Shown here one piece after another: positions 40,001 through 53,520 of a stretch of 64,000 nt of DNA (position 1 is its first letter; each line of letters starts with the position of its first letter). Made by a program: the position numbers and the translations under genes. This DNA comes from Trichoplax adhaerens (lineage: Eukaryota; Placozoa; Uniplacotomia; Trichoplacea; Trichoplacidae): positions 4,209,230 to 4,273,229 of the forward strand of contig NW_002060945.1 in assembly GCF_000150275.1 (NCBI RefSeq). Direction: 5' to 3'. Below the pieces are notes generated by a model. The model was given only the letters and a program-made list of their open reading frames with translations, ran no database searches and was not told the origin of the DNA.

Positions 40001-42998
40001 CTTGTCCATGGCATTCGACCAGAATTATTCCAAGAACAAGAATGGGAATTCTTTTGTGGCCTGATTGTATCGGACGTCAACGTTCACAAACAAGAAGGAA
40101 GTAAACGATCTCATGAATTTTTACCAAATTGGTGCGATGCTGAATTAGCCTCATCGATTGCTGCATTGAAAACCACCTTCCCAACTTGGTTTCAAAATCT
40201 TAAATTAGACGATAATAATATTTGGAGTACATTTTCAAGGCATTCCCAATGTGAGAAAGAGTTTCCGTCTGATGTAACACGCAAAATTAGTGAGTTCCAA
40301 CAAGTGTTAACTATTCAAGCTTTGCGCCCTGATCGTTTACAAAGTGCTATGAGCCTTTTTGCCGCACGTGCACTCAATATGAAAGAATTGTCACCGCCGA
40401 CATTAAATTTAAAACGATTGTATACTAATGAAACTGTAGCTGATGAACCAATCTTGATTATTATTTCACCTGGTGCTGATCCATCACAAGAATTGCAAGA
40501 TCTTGCTTCTAAGACTGTTGGCGAAGATAAATATCATCAAGTAGCAATGGGTCAAGGCCAAGCCGATATTGCTATACGCTTATTACGCGATTGTGCTCGA
40601 AATGGCGATTGGCTTTGCTTGAAAAATTTACATTTAGTAACATCATGGTTACCAATTTTAGAGAAGGAATTTAAATCGCTCGAACCGCATCAGGATTTCC
40701 GTCTATGGTTAACTTCAGAGGTTCATCCAAAGTTTACACCAATATTACTTCAATCTAGCTTGAAAGTAACTTATGAAGCACCTCCAGGTAAGTTCGAGAA
40801 ATTGATCTTATCTGTGATCATTTTAAAATACGTTAGGATAATAACTTTTAATCTCATGTTGGAACTATGTTTAACAATTTACTTATTGAATTTACTCGTA
40901 TGTTAATATTGGCATCTTGTAATATAGGGGTAAAAAGAAATTTACAAAGAACATTAGAATCATGGTCAACCGATTTTTTCCAGAAAAGTAATTCACCAAT
41001 TAGAGCACAAGCTTTATTTACTGCTGCATGGTTTCATGCTATTGTTCAAGAGCGTCGTAGTTATATCCCACAAGGCTGGTCGAAATTTTATGAATTTTCA
41101 AGATCTGATTTACGTTGTGCTGCTGAAGTCATTGAAAGGGTGTTGAAAAAATCCGGTAATGACTCAGTGAAGTGGGAATTTGTCCATGGCTTATTAGAAA
41201 ATGCAGTCTATGGTGGCCGTATCGATAACCCATTTGATATTCGAGTACTTGAATCTTACCTCCATCAATGCTTTAATAAAAGTGTAATTGGAGGCCAATC
41301 AGGCCGACGAAAACCACTCACCAATAATTTTAGCATGCCTCAATCATCACATTACCAAGATTACATGGATATGATCTCGTTATTATCCGATAATGATCAG
41401 CCTTCCTTGTTTGGTTTACCAGCTAATATTGAACGATCAATACAAAGATCAATTAGTACACAAGTTATTAGTCAGTTGAAAGTATTGATGAGAGCTGATG
41501 CAATAGTTGATAAATTCGATAAAGAGAAATGGCAGACAGAATTAGGACCGATATTGCAGTTGTGGAAGAAACTCAATCAGGTATAAAAACTCGTACCGTA
41601 TTTAACTACAGTTTCTAAGTAATATAGTGATACAGTACAATAGTTAAGAAATAAAATGTCCTATTCTTTAATACGTTATTCCTCCTTCTAGGGTACTAAA
41701 TTACTACAAGAGAAAGGCTCATTCCCCTCTGGGAAAGCTGTTGATGAATCCCCAGTTACCGCTTTTATTCAACTTGAACGATATAATGCTATTAAATTAA
41801 TGCAGGTAAAAATATGAAAACTAGATAATTTATGGATTAATCCATGCCTACTTTATTGGTGACTAAATCACGACAAAAAATAATTTGTTAATATACTCTG
41901 TCCTACACAGTCCGTTCATGGCTCTCTGTCTGGACTAAATAAAGTTATACGAGGAAATGCTCTACTAACAACAGCAATAACCGCACTAGCTGGAGCGCTT
42001 CTTAAAAACGAGGTAACTTTTGCATTACAATAATTCTGGTTAATATTAACTATGCTTGGAGTGTATAAGCAAGTATTAAATAGAATATGGAAATGATTGT
42101 TGTCAATAATCATCTAAATCTAGGTACCAAGTAGTTGGAGCAATAAGTGGGACGGTCCAGAAGATCCTATGCAATGGTTACGCGCATTAGTAGCCAAGAC
42201 GTTAGCATTAGGAACATGGGTTCAAAAATCTGAATCAGGATCTTTACTTTCAGAATCATTAGATTTAGCTGAACTATTTCATCCAGATACATTCTTAAAT
42301 GCACTAAGGCAACAAACAGCAAGGTAAATAAGCGGTATTTGGAATACCCTTTTAATATAGATAGATAGCTTCTAATTAAACATATTTACACCATATGACT
42401 ATAGAGGGACAAAATTATCCATGGATAATTTAAAACTCCAATGTTCATGGGATGGAGAAATTAAAGGAGCAATGCATCCAGTTAAGGTTTGTACCGACAT
42501 ACATCAAACAAACTGAAAAACTACATTCTTTTATACCGTTAAGAATTTAATAAAGATACCCTATAATTATTACAAGCAAGAAACTGATGAATTTACTTCC
42601 TTTACAATAGATTACAGGCCTACAAATCGAAGGATGTATATTTGATGGTAGTCGATTTTCTGATTGTCAGCGTGATACTTCCAGTATATCAGCTGTGCCA
42701 GATTGCAAAGTAGCGTGGGTACCGAAGGTAATAAATGAAAAAATATTCTTGGGGTTGTTTTTAATGTAAAAGCTAGCGATTTGAATTTCCTTTATTACAT
42801 ATCTATGTTAATGTCTCTTAATCATGATATTAATACTAGGAAATGGTTAGTCCATACCCTGAAAAGAACTGTATGCTACTCCCTGTATACTATGATACAA
42901 GTCGGGAAGGAATTGTAACTAAATTGAATGTACCATGTGGTGGTCAACAAATTAAATGGATCCAGTGCAATACTGCATTATTCCTGAAAAAGATATAA
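28067..42998 (+). CDS. DYNC2H1: Cytoplasmic dynein 2 heavy chain 1 (IFT dynein motor)
   Basis: Motor subunit of dynein-2, which drives retrograde intraflagellar transport in cilia. Exons: 28067-29080, 29184-29432, 29518-29591, 29704-29872, 29991-30166, 30270-30468, 30564-30824, 30918-31022, 31109-31248, 31627-40787, 40928-41580, 41692-41805, 41911-42012, 42124-42323, 42405-42486, 42611-42727 and 42840-42998. They give 4324 residues (human about 4310). The tail starts MPTVDTRKEF. AAA1 Walker A is GPAGTGKT (about 1705-1712), AAA2 GPSGSGKTT (2005), AAA3 GPEGCGKE (2317), and AAA4 has GRSGVGRRT (2680) with Arg in place of the Walker Lys, as I recall for human DYNC2H1. The stalk coiled coil spans about 2900-3200 around the microtubule-binding tip (IKPESLSEIRSLRMPPDVIR). 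The C-terminal domain ends NTALFLKKI. All junctions are in phase. The 9161-nt exon 10 is exceptional. Confidence 0.98.
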
Positions 42999-45900
42999 AC
43001 TCAATTTTTTGTTTTCATGAGCTACATGTTATGTCATTGCTGCTCTATCAACATTAGAATTGCACCGCATTACCTCAGTGGCATAGGAATATTTTATTCT
43101 AAATTGATTATTTGATTTTTAGAGTAATTAGTAATAATCGTATAACACTCAACCTCCGTACATTAATCTTTATGAACTATTTCATAGAATTCTTATTCTT
43201 ATTCTTATGTGATGATTTATTTTCAACATTAAATCCTCATGCTCTTGTATACGATCTCTTTTATTATATACTATCATAGCAATCTGCTTTATTAGAATGA
43301 TAAAAATATAATATTATTATTAGTAATGAGGTATTTTCTTTAACACGGAGTTTAAGAACTCAATACGTCATTTGCTGTGGAGTTCTCAGTATTTGTTTGT
43401 GCATCCTATTATTTCAGAATTGTATAGCGAGTATATTTAGATCAGCCTGTGTGACCATTATACTCACATGACGAGTATAATATGCTTATATTACATATAT
43501 ACTATATACCTATTGTATATTCAAGCAGATGAAATAAAATACCAATCACAAAGCAATTAAAAATATCACATCTGTCAAAGGTAGTACAGTATGTGTGTAC
43601 ACATATTATACATTTACTGTATAGAACACGACGTTAAATTAGATGATGACGGTGATGATGATGATTCGTAGTATACTGAGGACATCACGCATGCTAATAT
43701 TACATTTTTACTCAACACTTTTTCAACCAATTTGCAAACAGACCTACGTTGAGGCAATATTCATTAATTGCCCCATGCCCCATCACATAGAACTTGGTAC
43801 TTGTTGTTTCTATTACATCATATTTTCTATTAGACTGTAAGGGCATTGATACTACATACGTTGTGTGATATTGAAAGGAAGTTCACTTGACTCCTGCACT
43901 TAAGTAGCAGATAGTTATAAAAGTTATTAAATCAAATTACTTGCTTATTTGTAGGGCTTGGCAAAATTATAAGGTTAACATTAAGGAAAAATTCTAGATT
44001 TAAAAACAAATTTTTTAATGATTGCCTATTTGATTAATTTAATTTAAGATAATTAGTCTGAGATTGGGAAGAAAGCTAGGAATGCAGAAAATCTACAGTC
44101 TTTAAGCCGCTGTGTGTCACTATTTATGTCAATCAAGACGCTAAAACTAGGTGTAAATATTGGATTTACAGAAAAAAAATAGATAAGCAGCAGGACCAGA
44201 AATTATCATCAGACATGGCGTCTTCTTATTGCTAAAATAAAGTACGATGCGTCTTGTCAATATTATGATTGTAAACGTAATAATTACTCATAACAAATTA
44301 TAACGCATAAAGTTAAAATTTCGCCGACGCAACGCTGTACTATAAATTAATGCATACTTTGATGTATCCTAAATTAGCCTATTGCCCACGTTGGATTTCA
44401 TACGGTCTGTTTGCTTGTGATCATCAAAGTCAATATTATTAGTAGACGATCAATATTGAGAATTCACCTTTAGTGATGAGGTAATAAATATAAAACGTAG
44501 AAAATATAAAAGAAAAAGTGGCCCCATATTTTATTTGTTTTGCCATCTTTGATGAATCAGTATCACCATTTATACACAATTACGCGATAAAATGAGTTAG
44601 GCGTAGAAGTCAATTTTTTGGCTTCCATACAACAATGTAAGAGTAAATATAGTCTTTCAGACATGTCACACATCAATACACGTCGAAGTTATAGTATAAG
44701 AGTTAGGACTTTACCGTCTAATATCAAACAAATCTGTAGGTTCATTGCATTAAGATACAAAAGTTAGAATTATGACATTAGAATAATGTAAAAACAATCG
44801 TCGCATACCTTACGCAGTAGACGATCATAGTTGTCATTCCAGACTAACACCAAACAATTTAGCATAAAAAAGTACTCCATGATCAAATATTGTAATCAAT
44901 TGTAAGTCTAGCTTAAAGCATAGACTGATATCATTAATTACAGTTACAAATAAATGATATGATATTATTTGAAATTTTCAGGTTAAATATGTTGCACAAC
45001 GAACAAATTTACAATATGGACAATTATGATTGCAACGGCTCTAGTCATGGATAACATGTCAAGAACTATAGTAGGTATAACAGGAAAGAATTTAAGCAAC
45101 AGGATTTGCCACCTTGTCAGAGCAATCCAGATCACTATACCCATAATCGTTCAATAAATAAGAATAATATTATTATTATCCATAAGAGATAATATAAATA
45201 TAAATTAAGTTTAAGTTAGCAATTCCCGATTCGTATATATAGATTATGTTAAGTGATTGTCGACCATTAGTGAATTATATTACAGCACTACGTATAAATT
45301 ATTTCCTTCAATATTAGTTACGCAGATTTAATACATTTCATGCAATCTTCTAGAGCCTAATTACAATTATTACCTAGATACACATGGAGGGCTATAAAGG
45401 CATAAGAACGTATATTCATCATAAATAACAGGCAACCCCAGGGTGTGACGATATATACAGTATGAAAAAGCTGTATACAAGTACATACAACGACTTTTAA
45501 AACACATCTTGAATGAAACACTGTACCGCCGAATCTATGATTGTTTTGCGAACGATCAACCTTTTGCTCACATAAGTCTCTTTTGAGGTTATTCATTTTT
45601 ACTTAACGATAACGATAGCTCAAAAGTCAAGTCGTATAAACGAAATAAATAACTATAATTGGTTAGTGAAGTGATGAAAGATTTGTTGTTAACTCGATTA
45701 ACAATAACAATGTGCGTAAATGCATAATAGTGTCATAATTAAACGAATATTATACTGTGATATCGAAAGAAGTATAGATATCTAACATATACAAGTAAAT
45801 ACAGTATTACTGTCAGTATTTAAAGGATATAACGCTCATAAATAGTAATAAACAATTTTAGTCGTGACCTAAATTGACATCAGAATATATTATTGAAAGG

Positions 45901-46092
45901 CTTGAAATGCAACAATTTCCTAAGCCAATGAATCGGTAAACCAACCAGAAATAACAAAGTGGAATCAATGTTTCTTTAGTACTCATGAGCCTTCCCTTCC
46001 TCGTTCATACGATAATAGATGACAATACTTGTAATTGGTTAATCGTACGTCAACTTTTCAATCACAACCTAACGTTGTAAACTACCGATACA
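42999..46092. other. Convergent intergenic region, DYNC2H1/CDKN1
   Basis: About 3.1 kb of AT-rich DNA holding the 3' ends of two convergent genes. Plus-strand AATAAA occurs at several places (for example near 43532 and 44234). I see no further exons, RNA genes or ordered repeats. Confidence 0.6.
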
Positions 46093-48822
46093 TCACAACG
46101 ACATATGACGAGACATCAACAGCTGCTGACTTTCTTCTCTTCTATCAGGCAGTTTAAAACGTTTGACATCACTCAGACATTCTTCAGACTTCCAAAGTCT
46201 ATCATGGTTATAACGTCGTTTCCTTTTTCCCATATAATCTTTTCAAATAAACGAGAAAAATTTTACAAATAGAAGCAACAAGCAGAGATGTCAGGAAACA
46301 TACATAGTACTGCAAGCACTGTAGGCAAATTTTATACGTTTATCTTAACAAAAAAGACTATATCGGTTAGAACGTTACCATAAATCACCAAGATAACAAT
46401 GTATATCATATAGCAGTATTGAAGCAAGAATGATAAGTGCACTCATATAGGTAAGTAAGTTAAAGCATTTTCTTACCTACACACCATACTACACACAATC
46501 AGAATGTAAACTAAAAAATTTAATCAAAAGTTATTATCTAGTGATACTGTTTTCCAAGGATGCATCTGTATATTGTATAGCTAATCTAATCTAGTGAACG
46601 GCTTACAAGATATGGTAAATATTGGTCAATGAGTTGTCACTTATCAGTAAATATTATTACGATACGGTATTACTGGTACTACATTTCGCTTATCATGTTA
46701 AAGTATTTAATGAACCCTAGGCGAGTCTAATGAAACCATTATAACAAAATTAAATTTTATCGATGTTATTATTATTAATTTTCAAACTGAAACAATATGT
46801 GCATAATATCAGAGACCTCTCAAAATAAAAAATACGTATTGCCAAATTTCAGAAAAAAGCTAGCCATCAACCCTGTTTCTTGATGAAAAGTATTGAACAA
46901 TTCTCATGCATCATACTACATACTCATACACTGAGTCTACAAATTATATTATTGATTAATTATAAAGCTGTCCTGTTCTTGTAGTAATTTATGTTACAGT
47001 AAGTATGTACCGCAATTTTGATCTACAGTAGGACTAAGGAATAACGCAATAAGTACGGTGCCGGAGTAAAAATTAAAACAGCAGCTAGTTTTTCTAGGTT
47101 GTTCACTTCCGATGTAGATTGTGAAGTAGTAAAAGCACTGTACTGTGGGTAGAGTACTTTAAGTACTCTACTGTTCCAGCACTACAGGATTCTGCTAGTA
47201 ACGAATGAAATTATTACTAAAGGCGTTACGTAAGGTTAAAATAATACGAATTAACATTGATTCTGTATACATGGTAAATCAAAGCATAATGTACGTCTAT
47301 GTAATCAATTACTGAAATCATAAAGGCTTCAAAGGATAAATTAATATAATTAATTAATAATACAGTATAATGACAACTATGGTTAATAATATCATGGCTA
47401 CTAACAGGGACTACTTCACTTTTTCGAGTAGTCCCTACCACTAATTCGCTATGGCTGTATGGATAGGCAAAGCATAAAGTAGGAGTTTTACTGCAGCAAG
47501 ACGCTTTGTGCTGTTTTGAAAATGCGTCATGTACACAGCAGTATAGGGTACTATGAATACATGTCATGGCGTCAACTAATGTCTGCTAGCTTTGTACCCA
47601 TATTTCAAAACTATCACAATTACGAATGGGATAACATTATTAACGATAGTCACATAATCGTCGATTAGCGATCATTTTTAAAGCCGTTAACAAGTCAACA
47701 ATACAGTAGAATTAGGCCCTAAGGGGATACTAAGGAGTAGACAATAGTAGTACCTACTACTCGTTTAAAATGATAATACGTACTTCGGGCGATTTAGAAG
47801 TCTTTTCAACAAAAAAGCTAGATGTAGGAATATTGTACTAGCCGATCGCATCTAACGGATCGATTGGTCAAGCAAGACTCCTAAGAACATTAGCATTTTG
47901 TAAAATTGAACTGCTATTTTTATACAATATCGAATATTGTACTACAAAATTTAAGATTTATAGAAATGCCATAGAGTGTACAAATTACATTATTAGATAT
48001 TAACTTGCTTATTGAAGAGGAAAGTTAAAAAAAAAATAATATCCATACGTAGGCAATCAAATAAAACGTCAATATCCGTAACTTGAAAGGTATGAATGGG
48101 GTAAATTTACATATTTCCTATTCTAATAATCCTATTTCCTACTATCTCACGTAGTGTACATAAAATGATTATCATAATTTTTTACAGCATCAAGATTGTT
48201 TCTATATGCAATGCTGTAGGAACTTACCAGTCATAACACTTGTAAACACCATTTTAGATTTATAGCCCGGTTTATTTCGCTCACTGCGGCGGTAATAAAC
48301 TCCTTTCTTTGGGGGTAATCCATGACAACTACTTCCATTGCTTGAATAGTTATCAAGCTTAATTTCACTTTGCTCAGATATAATTGTTTGATGTCTACCG
48401 GTATTACTGGTTGACGGCTTTGGGATAGAATTGTTCCGAAAGTTATCGTAGTTATTTTTGTCATTCCCATTAGTGTCGATCATACAACTTTCGTCAAGAA
48501 TTTGATTTGTCCTTTCCTTATTGTGAGGAATGCCGTTGGCGTCAGAAATATTTTTGGATGGCGTTAGCTGATTACAAGTAACGGTACTACCATCATCGTC
48601 GACTTTTTGCGCGACATACCTAGTAGCGGTCGAATCGATCAATTTCCATTGGTAGGGCCCAGGTAAGGGAGTAAACCTTTCAAAGTCGAAATTCCATTTC
48701 TGACTTTTCTCAGCACGGATCTCACGAAGAGCTTTTTCCGTCTCTTCCCTTAATTCGACTGTATCGCAAGAACCAAACAAACAACGCCGGGCGCGATTAT
48801 TACCGGTACGTTGCTGTTGCAT
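46093..48822 (-). CDS. CDKN1: CIP/KIP-family cyclin-dependent kinase inhibitor (p21/p27-like)
   Basis: Family members bind cyclin-CDK complexes and restrain entry into S phase, mainly in the nucleus. Exon 1 (48228-48822) encodes the CDI domain near the N terminus: the cyclin-docking RxL motif RRCLFG (residues 12-17), the linker helix ELREETEKALREIRAEKSQ, and the CDK-binding KWNFDFERFTPLPGPYQW. A low-complexity Asn/Ser-rich middle follows, then YYRRSERNKPGYKS. Exon 1 ends in phase 1 (ACT G, donor GTAAGTT). Exon 2 (46093-46238) opens after TTTGAAAAG and continues in phase with DYMGKRKRRYNHDRLWKS to SRHMSL and a stop. The KRKRR block is where p21 and p27 carry their nuclear localisation signal. 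Total 246 residues (human p27 198). The CDI exon is firm; the exon 2 link across a 2 kb intron is inferred from phase and composition. Confidence 0.86.
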
Positions 48823-51800
48823 TGCTTTCTAGTTGAAGAGATGAACCGATTTTTAGTGTTTTTCTTAGCTGTGTTGTCTTCCTAATTCAATTGATGACTA
48901 AGATTGAGATTCGCTGCAAAGTAATGGCAATTAAGAGAATGCGCTGTTGTTGAGTTCTTCCACGGCTGGACATCCGCATTAAACAGATTAAAGAAAAAAA
49001 AAATTGTTATTAAAAGGTAGAGATTAAGACTGTCTTATTGTGGTTAAATTAACACTTATGTACTATGGCAAAAGGCTAGGAGTGTGTACAATAAGTTACT
49101 TTAGTGTTAATGAAAGACGCCTATTGTGTATTATGTACTAGAATTTAACGTTGTAGAAACCAATTATAGCAGTATTGTTGATAATATGAATAAAGACGCC
49201 ACGTCTACTTTGCATATCAACATAAAACAATCAGATATTTGTCTTTCCATTACTAATGCATATTGTCGAGTAATTGGGTTACAAATTGCAAGTATAAACT
49301 TGTTTCATATTAGCAGAGCAGTGAGTGAAATATTTTTTCACATCACAGGAGATTATGAAATGAAAAAGAAATCGGAATTAATCAAAAATTCTTCAATGTC
49401 GTTATCAATTTTATAACCCAAATACTATTATCAACAATTCCATGTGTTATTCCGTATTGCCTACTATCTTTGTAGTTGTCAGTTCAATTAAATTTTAACG
49501 TTTGACATTGACAGAAATGCAATTTCAACTAGGGATTACACAACAATAAAATACAGACTGTGATGTCAAGGTTGAATATAGGTTACAGAAGGATATAAAC
49601 TGCAATGATAACATCAACAAAATAGCATAAGTAACATCCAAAGTCGTCTCTATTTGGTGGTATCCATCTCCGTACAAACCTTTCTATTCAAATTGTACAC
49701 TCCAATTACATCAAAAATTGATCCGAAAATGGACTATCGATAGGGTGGCAATCTGATCTACATCAACGTTCATAAGTAGAACTAGTAAAAATTAATCCCC
49801 CCCCCCCAAAAAATAATAAGACAAAGCTGCACTACAGTGCTGATCGATCGAATATGTCTACAATAAGTAAATAAATATAAATACGTATTGTTGGCAGTAG
49901 CCACGTAGTATAGTGTATTATACATGGCAGATCGGGTGATGCTGAACTAGTGTAGTGGACTACAACTTTTGACACACCACAACATAAAAACATTCAATCA
50001 ATCACTGATAGATGGATAGACAGAACATACGGTAGGTTGATCAAAACAAAAGGCTAACAATAGAAATGATTAATCATATCGCGTATTATCTATCGTACGG
50101 AGAATTTTTTATCTTTAATAAACAAATTTTTACAGCTAGCAGAAAGTTTTCTTATTTTAGATGTACAGTACAGTAAAAGATAAGTACCACCATATTCCAC
50201 TTTTCTCATTAGAATGGCTACATTCGTAATATGCATTCTGCAATGTACAATACAGTACTACTGTATGTGTATGTATCCACCAATATTTGTAGTATTGTAC
50301 AATGATGTACGCGTCTACTCTTTTCACCATCAGAACAAATTGCTTCAGAAGATCTTAACTGCAAAGTGGACACTGTCGGTTCTTAGTCGGAAAGTGAATG
50401 TTTTATCTAGTTTAACACAGAGATGACGAAGTACAAATGGGATAACATGTTATGTAACTCTGAATTTCAACATCGACAAGGATAGTTTGCGACATTTGCG
50501 GCTTAGTCAAGGCTTTCATTTCACATTATTGCATATTACATGGTACATTATTACAGCTAGTAAATTCCATTAGCACAGTAGCGAATCTCTAAATGGCGCA
50601 TGGACTGACATTATACCTAGCAGTTAGTCTCCCAATGGGACGAATTGAACTCACTGACTGAAGCTAGCACACCATAAAGTAATTTCAATCAAGGTTTACA
50701 AAGTTGTCATTGCCGTATTGTACGAAAATACTGTACAGTAGGATTACTAACTTGAAGACATATTATTGTTATATAAATTATTATTATCATCAATATTTGG
50801 AAAATAATGAAAATACGTACTTGACGCGAATGCCACCAGCTTAAAATAATAGCTTTTATAGACTACTAATGAGAACTATGCCTTTCAATCCGGCGCATAC
50901 CGTAATAGCAGTAGGATAGAATGAAGCAATTTGGTACCTTGGCACACGAGTAAAGTTAGGATAATCGCAGAAAATACCTCCAAAAAAGCCGTCTCGTTAA
51001 TTTACTTGAAGCAAGTAACGTTACAAAACGAAATACTATTGATTGCCCAGAAATCGACACTGATTAATACTGTACATTGCTCTACACATATTTCAGTAAT
51101 TACTTTAGCCTAAAAGGATTTTGCTCCTTATCGTACTCATACAACTAAACAGAATTGAATGTGTCTACTCAAATTGGGGTCAGTCAATCGTTATAACTGT
51201 AGTTTAGTAGTTAAGTAAGTCAATAAAAAGTCATTGACATCTTGCGTCAAATAGTATTGGTGCTTGTTTTGATGCTACATTATTAGATACAGCAATGATC
51301 AGGTTGCTGACAAGTCGAGGACAGGACTGATCATGTAATCACAAGTCTAAACATGTCATCCAATAAACTCTATTTATATCAGTTGCACAGTCCAGTATTG
51401 TATGCGCATTTGTTAGACTCAAGTTGAGCAATTGTATTGAAAGAGAAACGTACGTGGTAGGCACAGTACAGTAGTGACATTGTACTTTCATGTCCGCAAC
51501 TTTAAAAAGAAAGATACAGTAGAACAGCAGCAGATCGAACGGCTGATACCGTACGCATTGAATTTTTACTTTGCAAATGCTGTTGATACTCTCTAATTAG
51601 CTTGAATATCTGTAGTCCACACGCATCGATTATCGTATTGAATCAATCAAGCGTGAATACTTGTATCGTCTACTAGTATCACTATACAGCTTCAATGTCG
51701 ACCAGGAACCACCATTAGCGTCTAAAGAGTACCGAGTGATTGTCAGGCAAGTTGTTTATTAGCACCAGTGCCGTCAACACCAGCACTTTTTCGACTGTCA

Positions 51801-52166
51801 TTCACAGTCAATACTGATCGCTTTTGATTTGATTTTTACATATCAATAGATCTTGTGTAGAATGTAAGTAATATTACGCCTACCGACATTGATCGACTAC
51901 TGTCCACTGTACACTGTACAGGTGGCTCTAGTAGTCTAATAAGCTACAGTACTGAATAGGAAAATGGGTTGGTAACGCGCACCGTACCGGTACATACTGT
52001 ACAGTACAGTAAAAATAAATAGAAAATAAAATGCATCATTGCTGGCGTCCACTTTTTACAGTGCAGCGTACTACAAGGCATGGACAGTGAACAGTACTAT
52101 ACTGTAGTTACTTACTCAACAACAAACGCATGCAACTATGCAACATAATATTCTGTACTGTACAAC
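48823..52166. other. Gene-poor region upstream of CDKN1
   Basis: No recognised gene. A 96-codon open frame at 49126-49416 resembles no known family. A C12 tract lies near 49798. Scattered ACTGTACAGTA motifs become denser toward the right. The CDKN1 promoter should lie just right of 48822. Confidence 0.55.
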
Positions 52167-52286
52167 ATGGCGTCCTCCAAATCAAGTTATCGTAGAAAAT
52201 ATCGTAAACAATCATTTTTGGTGCGTCCATTTCACTATCCTACCTTTTTTCGCCTCTGGCCGCGACAATTTCGTAGTGGTCTTTGA
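52167..52286 (+). other. 39-codon open frame, basic, function unknown
   Basis: ATG in a good initiation context (AACATGG) opens 39 codons starting MASSKSSYRRKYRKQSFL and ending RQFRSGL. A GT after codon 18 (TTTTTG|GTGCGT) could also be a splice donor, making it a first exon. It lies between GTAC palindrome blocks. I recognise no family; it may be chance. Confidence 0.15.
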
Positions 52287-52439
52287 AATTAGAAATTGAA
52301 AATGTCTTGATCCTTGGCAAGCTGTAGATTCTACTATTATTTCATCTTCTTGAGCATGTATTCAAAGAAATCAATTTTGCTTACTACGTTTTTCGACGAT
52401 CCTCCTTCCACATTGAAAACGTTGCACTGACGTCGCAAG

Positions 52440-53420
52440 GAATTTCCTGTACAGTACAATACACTGCAAGTTGTCTGCAACTTGTAGCGTCTGACGGGCG
52501 TGCACTACTGTACACTCCACTGTACACTGTACAGTGTGTACTGTAGCAGCGATGCGTATCCCATACTGTACTATACACTACAGTGTACAGTATGGCAATA
52601 TCAGAGGAGTTTATCAGCAAGGTCATCGTGCACTGTAGAAGACTGCCCTTTTCAGTACTGTACAGTACAGTACAGTTGTATAGTACAGTACAAGTACTCT
52701 ACAGTACTGCAATATTCCTCAGCGTGATACCGGCGTAACGGCGCCGTACTATCAGGTGTACTGTACTGGCATAAATCAATGGTACGATGTCCATGTGATC
52801 AGCGAAGGGACTGACAATATTTTTGTTATCCTTTATTTATTTTACCCTATGGAAGGAAAGGATAGTACAGACTATAAACCCAGCAAGACGTCAAAGTAAA
52901 AAGGTCACCGTAGTCTGCAGAAAGCTTTTGTCATGCATGCAGTACAGTACACTTTCATGAAGCCAAGAAACGATCGAGCACGGAATGATAGCGATGAACA
53001 GACCTAGTGATCGTTTATTTCACTGTTTCTGCTTTCGTCGTCTCCTCATTACGGTAGGGTATTAGTACAGTGTTACTGCATTGAGTATTAGTAAATTTTT
53101 ACGCGCGAAATGACAGTAGTACTCAATGGACTACATTCACAGTGTGAAAAAAGCCCAGATGAAAGAATGGCGGGAAAAAAATTTACGTCCTGTACAGTAC
53201 TCAACTCAGAGTGTACAGTACTGTACTGTAAACCAGGTTGACCAGGTGCCATTACAGTACAGCACACTACAGGCTACCGTATGCCTACTATACTGTACAC
53301 TCTCTCTGTACTGTACAGTAGTCTACAGTATTCTGTACTGTAATTCACGGTAGTCGAGGGCCGTCGTAGACTCGTAGTACTGTACAAGTGTAATACACAA
53401 AACAATAATTCTATTGTACT
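52440..53420. repeat. GTAC palindrome-rich blocks
   Basis: Dense runs of overlapping GTACAGTAC, GTACTGTAC and TGTACACTGTACA, mainly at about 52440-52760 and 53195-53420. The motif is self-complementary at several registers, so both strands carry it. It produces many short spurious open frames rich in Val, Gln, Tyr, Ser, Thr, Cys and Leu. Confidence 0.85.
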
Positions 53421-53520
53421 GTAAGAGACGGACGGACTCCGACACAATCTGAAACATCGCTAGACGATAGCCTTTTCTTGTTTTTCACTCCATTACTCAC
53501 TTGTGCAATTTTAAAAGCAT

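Noticed and set aside
42401-42410. Acceptor ATAGAG|GG for DYNC2H1 exon 15
   Set aside because: Using it causes a stop after eight codons; the ATAG two bases earlier keeps frame (R-G-T-K-L-S).
49126-49416. 96-codon plus-strand open frame
   Set aside because: No conserved pattern and no flanking exons; consistent with chance in a 5-kb gene-poor stretch.
53126-53353. Frame beginning MDYIHSVKKAQMKEWREKN
   Set aside because: The first 25 residues look protein-like but the rest is GTAC repeat translation; no in-phase partner exon was found.
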